5,881 nucleotides of DNA from Deltaproteobacteria bacterium (GTDB lineage Bacteria > Desulfobacterota > Desulfobacteria > Desulfobacterales > JAABPS01): assembly GCA_019309685.1 (NCBI GenBank), contig JAFDFT010000291.1, positions 1-5,881 on the forward strand, written 5' to 3'. Below the pieces are notes generated by a model. The model was not told the DNA's origin, ran no database searches, and saw nothing but the letters and a program-made list of their open reading frames with translations. The translations under genes and the position numbers were made by a program. Below, piece after piece: positions 1 to 5,852 of the stretch; within the stretch, counting starts at the first letter, position 1, and each line of letters opens with the position of its first letter.

Positions 1-819
1 CGATGGTGCCAGGGTTACTCCGAACCAAATGCGGGATCAGATCTGGCCAATGTTCAAGCGATGTTAATTGATGAAGGGGATCATTATATCATCAATGGTC
101 AGAAAGTGTGGACCAGCTACGGGGATATGGCTGACTGGATTTTCATGATCGGCCGCACGGATTGGGAAGCAAAAAAGCAGGCCGGCATTACATTCATCCT
201 GGTTGACATGGACCAACCCGGCGTGGATGTCCGGCCGATTAAACTGATCAGCGGAGACAGCCCATTTTGCGAGGTTTTTTTCGATAACGTCAAGGCTTCA
301 AAACAACATGTGATTGGGGAAATAAACCAGGGATGGGGGGTTGCCAAAGCCCTGCTGGGTCATGAACGAACGATGATCGCGGAAGTTTTCGGCAGTACCA
401 GAACCAGCGCAGCGGAGTCTCCGGCATATATAGACGCTGCTAAAAAATATATTGGGGAGAAACAAGACCGCATTGCAGATCCTGTTATTCGGGATCGGAT
501 GGCTCAAATCCAGATGGATGAAACCTGTTTCGAATTAACGGTTCAGAGAAACTCGGACAACATGAAAGCCGGTCACAATCCCGGTCCTGAATCATCCATG
601 TTTAAGATTTACGGAACAGAACTGAATCAACGGCGCCAGGAACTACTGGTGTCAATTCTTGGTCCTGAAGCGTTAGGATGGGAAGGGGATGGATTTACCC
701 CGGATGAACTGATGCTGACACGAATGTGGTTGAGATCCCGCGGTAATACAATTGAAGGCGGAACATCCGAAATTCAATTAAACATTATGGCCAAGATGGT
801 ATTGGGACTTCCGGATTAA
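1..819 (+). CDS. Acyl-CoA dehydrogenase, large-subunit type (5' end cut off by window)
   Basis: FAD enzyme that introduces the alpha-beta double bond into an acyl-CoA, passing electrons to electron-transfer flavoprotein; cytoplasmic. The frame is open from base 1, so the start lies outside; about 272 residues are present of a usual 390-400, so roughly 120 N-terminal residues are missing. Seen near the left edge is the family signature QGYSEPNAGSDLA, followed by KVWTSYG and the beta-domain segment ending GVDVRPI. Near the C-terminus is R-x-R-G-N-T-I-E-G-G-T-S-E-I-Q, then an ending LGLPD. At the position where medium- and short-chain enzymes have the catalytic Glu (Y-E-G-T-S) this protein has Gly, with Glu one residue earlier; I recall this pattern from large subunits of heteromeric dehydrogenases. 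It precedes a second dehydrogenase by 51 bases, so the two are probably one operon and one complex. The natural acyl substrate cannot be told from sequence. Confidence 0.93.
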   Translation, partial: RWCQGYSEPNAGSDLANVQAMLIDEGDHYIINGQKVWTSYGDMADWIFMIGRTDWEAKKQAGITFILVDMDQPGVDVRPIKLISGDSPFCEVFFDNVKASKQHVIGEINQGWGVAKALLGHERTMIAEVFGSTRTSAAESPAYIDAAKKYIGEKQDRIADPVIRDRMAQIQMDETCFELTVQRNSDNMKAGHNPGPESSMFKIYGTELNQRRQELLVSILGPEALGWEGDGFTPDELMLTRMWLRSRGNTIEGGTSEIQLNIMAKMVLGLPD

Positions 820-870
820 CACGGATGTGGACCTTAATTTTTAATCCGATATGAACTCAGGAGAAAATAT

Positions 871-2013
871 ATGGAACTCGTATTAACAGACGAACAGAAA
901 ATGCTTGACCAATCGGCCCGCGATTTCATCAAGAAAGCTTCCCCGGTGACGCGCATGCGGGAGCTCCGGGACGATCCGGAATCGATTGGATACGACAAGA
1001 AGATTTTAAAACAGATGGCCAAACTGGACTGGACCGCGATTTTATTCCCTGAAGATCAGGGAGGGATGGGCATGGGATTGGCCGACCTGGTTGTTGTTAT
1101 GGAAGGCATCGGAACCGGGCTGGCACCGGAACCTCTTTTACATTCAACCATACTGGGAGGACAACTATTGGCGTTAAGTGAAAACAAGGCGCTGATCGAC
1201 GAATGGCTGGACCCGATTATCGAATCAGATAAAGTCCTGGCAGTGGCTTATCAGGAAAAGGAAACGCGGTTCGATATTACACAGGTTCAAACGACCGCAG
1301 AAAAAACGTCCGAAGGATATACACTAAACGGAGAAAAAACCCAGGTAAAAGGCGGTTGGGAAGCGGACGCAATCATCGTCTCAGCCAGAACCTCGGGCCA
1401 GAGCGGAGATAGCAATGGACTCACCCTGTTTTTTGTACCCAAGGATACACCCGGGCTGACTGTAACACGGCAGCATGTGGTGGATTCAAGGAATACAGCC
1501 CAAATCCGGCTGGAAAATGTCAACATTCAGGAATCGAATATTCTGGGAAAAGTGGATAACGGCGGAGAACTCCTCACCAAAGCTATTGATATCGCCACCA
1601 TCGCTCTGTGCGGTGAAATGCTGGGTGGAATTACATCCGCTTTTGATCGCACTCTGGCTTATCTGAAAGAGCGTGAACAATTTGATGTCGTCATCGGAAC
1701 GTTCCAGGCGCTTAAACACCGTGCAGCCATGATGTTTATGGAGGTCGAACTTGCGCGGTCTGCCGTGATGGCAGCAGCCCGTGCCTTTGATGAAAAGGAT
1801 CCCGACACAACCGCCCTGATATCGGTTGCAAAAGCCCGTTGTTCTGATGCATACATCCTTATAACAAACGAAGGTGTGCAGATGTTCGCTGGTATTGGTA
1901 TGACCGACGAGGAAGAGATTGGTTTATATATGAAACATGCCAGGGTATGTGAAATGACCTTTGGCGATGCCGCGTATCACAGGGATCGCTTTGCTTCGAT
2001 TAAAGGCTACTAG
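871..2013 (+). CDS. Acyl-CoA dehydrogenase, small-subunit type (probable partner of the upstream gene)
   Basis: A 380-residue acyl-CoA dehydrogenase-fold protein of normal family length. AGGAG at 859-863, seven bases before the ATG, supports the start. The N-terminal helical domain is followed by a beta-domain (LNGEKTQVKGG, FFVPKDTPGL) and a C-terminal helical domain with R-E-Q-F-D and F-Q-A-L-K near residues 268-280 and A-G-I-G-M-T at 340-345. The C-terminus reads FGDAAYHRDRFA where canonical enzymes have E-G-T-S-E-I-Q-R, so the usual catalytic Glu region is absent. The usual Gly of Q-F-G is Asp272. These traits match the divergent subunits of paired dehydrogenases, such as the pimeloyl-CoA dehydrogenase small subunit or actinobacterial steroid side-chain enzymes (family knowledge). 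I infer that it forms a heteromer with the upstream product and is inactive or only half-active alone. Specificity is unknown; an independent homomeric enzyme is less likely. Confidence 0.92.
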   Translation: MELVLTDEQKMLDQSARDFIKKASPVTRMRELRDDPESIGYDKKILKQMAKLDWTAILFPEDQGGMGMGLADLVVVMEGIGTGLAPEPLLHSTILGGQLLALSENKALIDEWLDPIIESDKVLAVAYQEKETRFDITQVQTTAEKTSEGYTLNGEKTQVKGGWEADAIIVSARTSGQSGDSNGLTLFFVPKDTPGLTVTRQHVVDSRNTAQIRLENVNIQESNILGKVDNGGELLTKAIDIATIALCGEMLGGITSAFDRTLAYLKEREQFDVVIGTFQALKHRAAMMFMEVELARSAVMAAARAFDEKDPDTTALISVAKARCSDAYILITNEGVQMFAGIGMTDEEEIGLYMKHARVCEMTFGDAAYHRDRFASIKGY

Positions 2014-2025
2014 TTTGTGTGTAGG

Positions 2026-2055
2026 ACACGGATTTACACGGATAGACACGGATTT
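2026..2055 (+). repeat. Three tandem ACACGGAT-type decamers, left end of element
   Basis: The units are ACACGGATTT, ACACGGATAG and ACACGGATTT in exact 10-base register, preceded by GG. They begin 12 bases after the stop codon of the second dehydrogenase. Confidence 0.85.
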
Positions 2056-2067
2056 TTAGAGATGAGT

Positions 2068-2098
2068 TTGATGGTTTAAATTTCATTTAAACCATCAA
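2068..2098. repeat. Perfect 14-bp hairpin with 3-base loop
   Basis: TTGATGGTTTAAAT at 2068-2081 pairs perfectly with ATTTAAACCATCAA at 2085-2098, leaving a three-base loop (TTC). It is the first strong stem downstream of the dehydrogenase stop codon, so it may protect or end that transcript, but no T-run follows. Confidence 0.8.
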
Positions 2099-2104
2099 TG
2101 ATCC

Positions 2105-2123
2105 AAAGCTTCTTTGAAGCTTT
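2105..2123. repeat. Perfect 8-bp hairpin with 3-base loop
   Basis: AAAGCTTC at 2105-2112 and GAAGCTTT at 2116-2123 enclose TTT. It sits six bases after the previous hairpin, giving two tandem stems. Confidence 0.75.
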
Positions 2124-2161
2124 AATCATAAATACTTTATGGATATATTTTTAAACAAAGA

Positions 2162-2184
2162 GGATCTGTGTGAATCTGTGTCCC
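2162..2184 (-). repeat. Two decamers in reverse orientation, middle of element
   Basis: GGATCTGTGT and GAATCTGTGT followed by CCC are, read on the - strand, GGG plus ACACAGATTC and ACACAGATCC. They oppose the left block. They finish in GTGTCCCA, the same ending as the right block at 2337-2344, so the element seems to contain two right-hand ends. Confidence 0.8.
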
Positions 2185-2214
2185 AACAATTCTTTTATGC
2201 TACATGCTTTTTTT

Positions 2215-2231
2215 AAGTTTCGAAGAAACTT
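2215..2231. repeat. Perfect 7-bp hairpin with 3-base loop
   Basis: AAGTTTC at 2215-2221 and GAAACTT at 2225-2231 enclose GAA. It lies between the middle and right decamer blocks. Confidence 0.7.
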
Positions 2232-2238
2232 GGAGCTT

Positions 2239-2268
2239 TTATTGATTAAAAGAATTTTTAATCAATAA
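2239..2268. repeat. Perfect 13-bp AT-rich hairpin with 4-base loop
   Basis: TTATTGATTAAAA at 2239-2251 pairs with TTTTAATCAATAA at 2256-2268 around the loop GAAT. It follows the previous hairpin by seven bases, so both halves of the element carry two adjacent stems. Confidence 0.8.
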
Positions 2269-2278
2269 CCAAAACTCA

Positions 2279-2305
2279 CTCTGTGCCTCTCTGTGTTCTC
2301 CGTGG
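2279..2305 (-). repeat. Three tandem 9-base units (CACGGAGA type)
   Basis: On the - strand the units are CCACGGAGA, ACACAGAGA and GGCACAGAG. They share the CACGGA/CACAGA core with the decamers but have a 9-base period, so two related repeat families are packed side by side. Confidence 0.75.
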
Positions 2306-2310
2306 TTTCA

Positions 2311-2343
2311 CAATCCGTGAGTATCTGTGCTAATCCGTGTCCC
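2311..2343 (-). repeat. Three reversed decamers, right end of element
   Basis: CAATCCGTGA, GTATCTGTGC and TAATCCGTGT in exact 10-base register, followed by CCC. They are the inverted counterpart of the block at 2026-2055, which also has three units. Confidence 0.82.
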
Positions 2344-2441
2344 ATTATCACTCTGCTTTTATGAAAAATGAATTAGGGGGACGTTGTTGATAATTTGTAC
2401 AATAAATAATTTCGCTCGTCTAATGATTTGAATTACACCTG

Positions 2442-2463
2442 ACGTAGTTATTCCTAACTATGT
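2442..2463. promoter_or_regulatory. Inverted repeat, possible operator or small hairpin
   Basis: ACGTAGTTA (2442-2450) and TAACTATGT (2455-2463) form a nine-pair stem with one G-T pair around TTCC. A dyad of this size upstream of an isolated gene could be a repressor site; no known regulator motif is recognised. Confidence 0.35.
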
Positions 2464-2558
2464 ATAAAGTACCTGACCCTTATAACTTATACTCCTGGCT
2501 CTTATATACGTAGTCCCTTAACCTTTCAGATCCCATAGGCCAAGGTGTTTAATTTCTC

Positions 2559-2588
2559 TTGACCGGATATTTAAAATAATGAGAGAAT
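2559..2588 (+). promoter_or_regulatory. Weak sigma-70-like promoter candidate for the fusion gene
   Basis: TTGACC at 2559-2564 is separated by 18 bases from GAGAAT at 2583-2588; the -10 matches only four of six consensus bases. ATATTTAAA occurs at 2567-2575 and again at 2587-2595, exactly 20 bases apart, that is two helical turns, which could be an activator or repressor site over the promoter. This is pattern reading only. Confidence 0.25.
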
Positions 2589-2675
2589 ATTTAAACTTGA
2601 AATGAAGTATAAAGAAATCATCAGATTGATTCTTTTTTAAAAAGGAAGAAAGCGAGCGGTGCTAAAACAAACAAC

Positions 2676-2681
2676 GGGAGG
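2676..2681 (+). promoter_or_regulatory. Strong ribosome-binding site that fixes the fusion start
   Basis: GGGAGG lies five bases before the ATG at 2687. The next in-frame ATG (2708, residue 8) has no comparable site at proper distance, and the residues before it fit the first beta-strand of the AOR N-terminal domain, so 2687 is the start. Confidence 0.85.
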
Positions 2682-2686
2682 TAAAA

Positions 2687-5600
2687 ATGAAAAATATACG
2701 TGTGAACATGACACAACTGGAGGTCACAACAGAGGAAATACCGGCCGGACAGGAGCTGATCGGCGGCAGATGCCTGACCGCAAAAATCCTCAACCAGGAG
2801 GTCTCCCCGGGCATTGACCCACTGTCTGCAGATGCAAAGCTGGTCATCGCCACGGGACCCCTTGCAGGCACCAACGCCTCGTCCGTGGGACGGCTGACCA
2901 TCGGCGCCAAAAGTCCAATGACGCACGGCATAAAGGAATCCAATGTCGGCGGTCCGGCCGGGCAGAAAATCGACCGTCTGGGCATCCGTTCAATTATCAT
3001 CGAGGGCTGCCCGGCAGACGACAGCATGTATGTTCTGTACCTCAGCCCGGATAATTACTCCCTGGAGAAGGCGGATGATCTCAAGGGCCTTAAAAACAAT
3101 GACACCGCCACCCGACTCCGGGACAAAACCAACGGCAAAGTCACCGTGGTTTCCATCGGACTGGGTGGTGAACGGCGCTGGAAATCCGCTGCCATAACCT
3201 GTACCGACAAGGATGGGCGCTGTTCACGGCATGCAGGCCGGGGCGGCCTGGGATCCGTGATGGGGGCAAAGGGGCTGAAGGCTATCGTCATTGATGACAA
3301 AGGGGCGCCACGCGTTCCCTTGAAAAACAAAGACCTGTTCCGCAAAACCCAGAAACAGTTCGCCGAGCTGGTGAAAACAGATCCCCAGATCCAGGAGATG
3401 AGCACCATGGGCACACCCGGTCTCATCGATGCTGTTCGCGAACTCGGTTCCATGCCGGTGTTCAATTACGGCAGCGAGCCTCTGGAGGGGATCGAAAACA
3501 TCAACGGCGAAGCATTGATGAAGCTGGGGCAGGAACGGGGCGGTTCCATGGATCCCTGCATGCCGGGCTGCCTCGTCGGCTGCTCGATCGTTTTCAACGA
3601 TGCAGACGGCAACCATGTCACCTCCAGTTATGAATATGAAACCATCGCCATGATGGGCACCAACCTGGGTATCACCGACCCCGATGTCGTAGCCCAATTC
3701 GATCGTATCATCGACGACATCGGCATCGACTCCATCGAGCTTGGCAGCGCCATAGGCGTGGCAGCTTCTGCCGGTCGGATCAAAATGGGTGATGCCGATG
3801 GTGTGTACAAACTGCTGGAGGAGATTGAACAGGGCACGGAGTTCGGCACCGTGCTGGGAAACGGTGTTGTCGAGACGGCCACGCACTTGGGAGTAGACAG
3901 GATACCGGCCTTCAAGGGCCAGGCCATGCCCGCCCACGATGCCAGGGTTACAAAGACCACCGGCGTCACCTACTTCACCAGCCCACAGGGAGCCGACCAC
4001 ACGGCAGGGCTATCCTACGAAGATCCACTGGGAACAGAAGGCCAGGTAGACCGCTCACTCAAGATGCAGATTTTCTGTGCCATGGCAGATGCCCTTGGAT
4101 TGTGCATCCTGGCTGCGCCCAGTGATCCGACCCGTCTCCTGGTTTACCTGCGGGGCCTGATTAAAGGCCGTTATGGTATCAACATCAGTGCAAACCAGCT
4201 GTTTGAGATCGGAAAGGAGACCCTGCGCCAGGAATTGAAATTCAATCAGGGAACGGATATCGAGACGGCCCATGCCTATCCGAACTTTGTCCGCGAGGAA
4301 AAGCTGGCGCCCCTGTCAACCGTGTTTGATATCGACCAGGAGGGGATGGATCACGACCTGATTTTCAGCCAGCTGAAGGAAATGGCCCAGGAGGAAGACG
4401 CCAAGTGGAAGAACGGGAAATGTTCCGGTACCATGTATGGCGGCGATCCCAAGATTTTCGAGATGATCGGTCGGGCCTTTGAATTGTATACACATGTCAA
4501 TGTTCTTCAGCGGGACCTATGTCCCAGCCAGACCAAATTCGAGTCCGAGATCATCGCCATGACCCTTGATTTTCTCAATGCACGGGCAGTCAAGGATCAT
4601 CATCCCCAAGACAAGCCCTGCGGTGTCATCGGTACCGGTGGCACGGACAGTATCATCTGCGCCGTACTGGCCCACCGCAATAAGTTTCGGGATGAGCGAG
4701 GCATTGCCAGACCGGAAATGATCATGGCCCATACGGCCCATACCGCATTTCGCAAAGGCGCGCAGTATTTCGGCGTCAAGTTGATCGAAGCACCGGTGGA
4801 TCCGCAGACCACCCTGGTTGATATGGATTTTGTGAGGGATCATATCAATGACAACACCATCCTGCTGGTGGGATCGGCCGGAAACTATCCCTATGGCACC
4901 ATCGACCCCATTGATGAGCTTTCCGACCTGGCGCTGAAGCACGACATAGGGTTTCACGTTGACGGTTGCCTGGGCGGATTCATCCTGCCATGGGGGGAAC
5001 AGCTGGGATATGACATTCCGCCTTTCGATTTCCGCGTTCCCGGTGTCACCTCAATTTCCGCTGACACGCATAAATATGCCTACGGCCCCAAGGGAACATC
5101 TGTTGTGGTATACCGGGATAAGAGTTTCCGCAAATACCAGTACACCACCAATCCGGAATGGGTCGGCGGAACGTATGTCTCTCCCGGTATCGGCGGCAGC
5201 CGCTCCGGCGGAATCATTGCAGCTACCTGGGCTGTCATGGTGACACTGGGTAAGGAGGGATATCTGGAGCGGGCCCGCAGAATTTTTGAGACAGCGTTTA
5301 CGATGCAGAAATCCGTGACCCGGCATCCGGAGTTGAGATTGATGGGCAGCCCGACTTTCTGCTTCTCTTTCACATCGAACGAGTTTGACATTTACCACCT
5401 CAACGATTTCATGAAGGATCGCGGCTGGCGATTCAATGGCCAGCAATACCCCAGCGCCATCCATATGTGCGTCACCGGCCCCCAGACGCAGCCGGGTCTT
5501 CCTGAGGAGTTCGACCGGGACCTGACGGAGGCGGTTGCCTATGCTAAAAACCCGGCTCGCAGCATTGCCAAGAGCGGCGCTATGTACGGTGGACAGGGAT

Positions 5601-5692
5601 CCAAATCCATGGTCGAGCACAACGACATGGAGATGATCAGGGATATCATGATCGAATACCAGGACGATTGCCTGGAACAACCCGATGACTAA
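2687..5692 (+). CDS. Fusion protein: tungsten aldehyde:ferredoxin oxidoreductase + S1P-lyase-like PLP enzyme
   Basis: One uninterrupted 1001-residue protein with two complete enzymes and no signal peptide or membrane segment, so cytoplasmic. Residues ~1-205 are the AOR N-domain that binds tungstopterin, including RHAGRGGLGSVMGAKGLK at 181-198. Residues ~210-555 are the AOR C-domains: C291, C295, C299 and C473 (in D468-x-x-G-L-C) are the likely [4Fe-4S] ligands; E316/E318 and H438 are candidate catalytic acid/base residues. From W574 (KWKNGKCSGTMYGG) the sequence turns into a group II PLP lyase closest to S1P lyase: G-T-G-G-T-D-S 649-655 (phosphate loop), H685 (ring stacking), D759 (pyridine nitrogen), K796 in DTHKYAYGPKG (Schiff base), K802, and an A-M-Y-G-G-Q end at 965-970. 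Family chemistry: the lyase splits a 2-amino-3-hydroxy lipid into a fatty aldehyde; AOR oxidises aldehyde to acid and reduces ferredoxin. I infer a coupled bifunctional enzyme. Q608 replaces the usual His of N-P-L-H, so the substrate is uncertain. A decarboxylase role is less likely. Confidence 0.93.
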   Translation: MKNIRVNMTQLEVTTEEIPAGQELIGGRCLTAKILNQEVSPGIDPLSADAKLVIATGPLAGTNASSVGRLTIGAKSPMTHGIKESNVGGPAGQKIDRLGIRSIIIEGCPADDSMYVLYLSPDNYSLEKADDLKGLKNNDTATRLRDKTNGKVTVVSIGLGGERRWKSAAITCTDKDGRCSRHAGRGGLGSVMGAKGLKAIVIDDKGAPRVPLKNKDLFRKTQKQFAELVKTDPQIQEMSTMGTPGLIDAVRELGSMPVFNYGSEPLEGIENINGEALMKLGQERGGSMDPCMPGCLVGCSIVFNDADGNHVTSSYEYETIAMMGTNLGITDPDVVAQFDRIIDDIGIDSIELGSAIGVAASAGRIKMGDADGVYKLLEEIEQGTEFGTVLGNGVVETATHLGVDRIPAFKGQAMPAHDARVTKTTGVTYFTSPQGADHTAGLSYEDPLGTEGQVDRSLKMQIFCAMADALGLCILAAPSDPTRLLVYLRGLIKGRYGINISANQLFEIGKETLRQELKFNQGTDIETAHAYPNFVREEKLAPLSTVFDIDQEGMDHDLIFSQLKEMAQEEDAKWKNGKCSGTMYGGDPKIFEMIGRAFELYTHVNVLQRDLCPSQTKFESEIIAMTLDFLNARAVKDHHPQDKPCGVIGTGGTDSIICAVLAHRNKFRDERGIARPEMIMAHTAHTAFRKGAQYFGVKLIEAPVDPQTTLVDMDFVRDHINDNTILLVGSAGNYPYGTIDPIDELSDLALKHDIGFHVDGCLGGFILPWGEQLGYDIPPFDFRVPGVTSISADTHKYAYGPKGTSVVVYRDKSFRKYQYTTNPEWVGGTYVSPGIGGSRSGGIIAATWAVMVTLGKEGYLERARRIFETAFTMQKSVTRHPELRLMGSPTFCFSFTSNEFDIYHLNDFMKDRGWRFNGQQYPSAIHMCVTGPQTQPGLPEEFDRDLTEAVAYAKNPARSIAKSGAMYGGQGSKSMVEHNDMEMIRDIMIEYQDDCLEQPDD

Positions 5693-5743
5693 CCTGATAC
5701 CTGAATCTTGCATGAAATTTTATGAACTTTTATCTGTACAGTG

Positions 5744-5757
5744 ATATTTATAAATAT
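5744..5757. repeat. 14-bp AT-only palindrome
   Basis: ATATTTATAAATAT is a perfect palindrome 52 bases after the fusion stop; CTGTACAG, an 8-base palindrome, lies just before it at 5734-5741. Both may be protein-binding sites for a gene beyond the right edge, or chance in AT-rich DNA. Confidence 0.3.
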
Positions 5758-5831
5758 ATCTGCATATACATCTTAAGTTCAATAAATCTAATAGGTTAGA
5801 TGGATAACCGTCATTTTTCATCACCAAATTT

Positions 5832-5852
5832 CACCCTTCGGGCGTGGTTTTT
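5832..5852 (+). terminator. Probable intrinsic terminator with UUCG tetraloop
   Basis: CACCC (5832-5836) pairs with GG-GTG (5841-5846, one bulged C at 5843) around a TTCG loop closed by C-G, the very stable cUUCGg form, and five T follow at 5848-5852. An outer pair TCACCA (5821-5826) and TGGTGA (5861-5866) could extend or compete with the stem. It lies 140 bases beyond the fusion stop, so it would end a monocistronic fusion transcript. The stem is short, so efficiency is unsure. Confidence 0.45.

Larger units (their letters stand above)
2024..2343. repeat. Composite intergenic element of opposed decamer repeats and four hairpins
   Basis: About 320 bases immediately after the second dehydrogenase, with no supportable gene. 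The ends form an imperfect inverted repeat: bases 2024-2054 match the reverse complement of 2312-2342 at 26 of 31 positions by hand alignment, both starting GGACACGGATT. Inside are a second reversed decamer block (2162-2184), a 9-base-period block (2279-2305) and four perfect hairpins (2068-2098, 2105-2123, 2215-2231, 2239-2268). No transposase is encoded. It looks like a non-autonomous or REP/MITE-like module. Some hairpins may also end the dehydrogenase transcript, but none carries a clear terminator U-run. Confidence 0.7.
2344..2686 (+). other. AT-rich leader upstream of the fusion gene, no gene seen
   Basis: About 340 bases between the repeat element and the fusion gene. I find no convincing small gene with a ribosome-binding site. 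The stretch is markedly AT-rich and holds a short dyad, a spaced direct repeat and a weak promoter-like pair, listed separately. A leader of this length leaves room for the fusion gene to have its own promoter and an untranslated regulatory segment, so it is probably not cotranscribed with the dehydrogenases. Confidence 0.5.

Noticed and set aside
2024..2343. CRISPR array
   Set aside because: Units are 9-10 bases in direct tandem without unique spacers, change orientation, and no cas genes are present.
2344..2686. Sigma-54 promoter or riboswitch in the leader
   Set aside because: No GG-N10-GC element with TGGCA/TTGC character was found, and no known riboswitch core was recognised.
2621..2926. 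Possible 101-residue - strand gene crossing the fusion start
   Set aside because: It overlaps the ribosome-binding site and first 80 codons of a clear gene, and its Phe/Leu-rich end is simply the AT-rich leader read backwards.
3224..4000. 258-codon open frame on the - strand opposite the AOR domain
   Set aside because: Shadow of a strongly conserved + strand coding region; its composition (many G, A and H) reflects antisense of AOR codons, and no motif is visible.
2687..5692. Fusion as an assembly or frameshift artefact joining two genes
   Set aside because: There is one continuous frame, no internal stop or ribosome-binding site near the junction, and both domains are complete with proper termini. 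Artefact cannot be fully excluded without reads.
4352..5692. Calling the C-terminal domain a glutamate or aromatic amino acid decarboxylase
   Set aside because: Segments around FDFRVPGVTSISADTHKY, G-S-R-S-G-G-I-I-A-A-x-W and the A-M-Y-G-G-Q tail match S1P lyase far better than decarboxylases of the same fold.
5051..5713. Long open frame on the - strand opposite the end of the fusion gene
   Set aside because: It lies almost wholly over the lyase domain, has no recognisable family, and the + strand frame carries conserved catalytic motifs.
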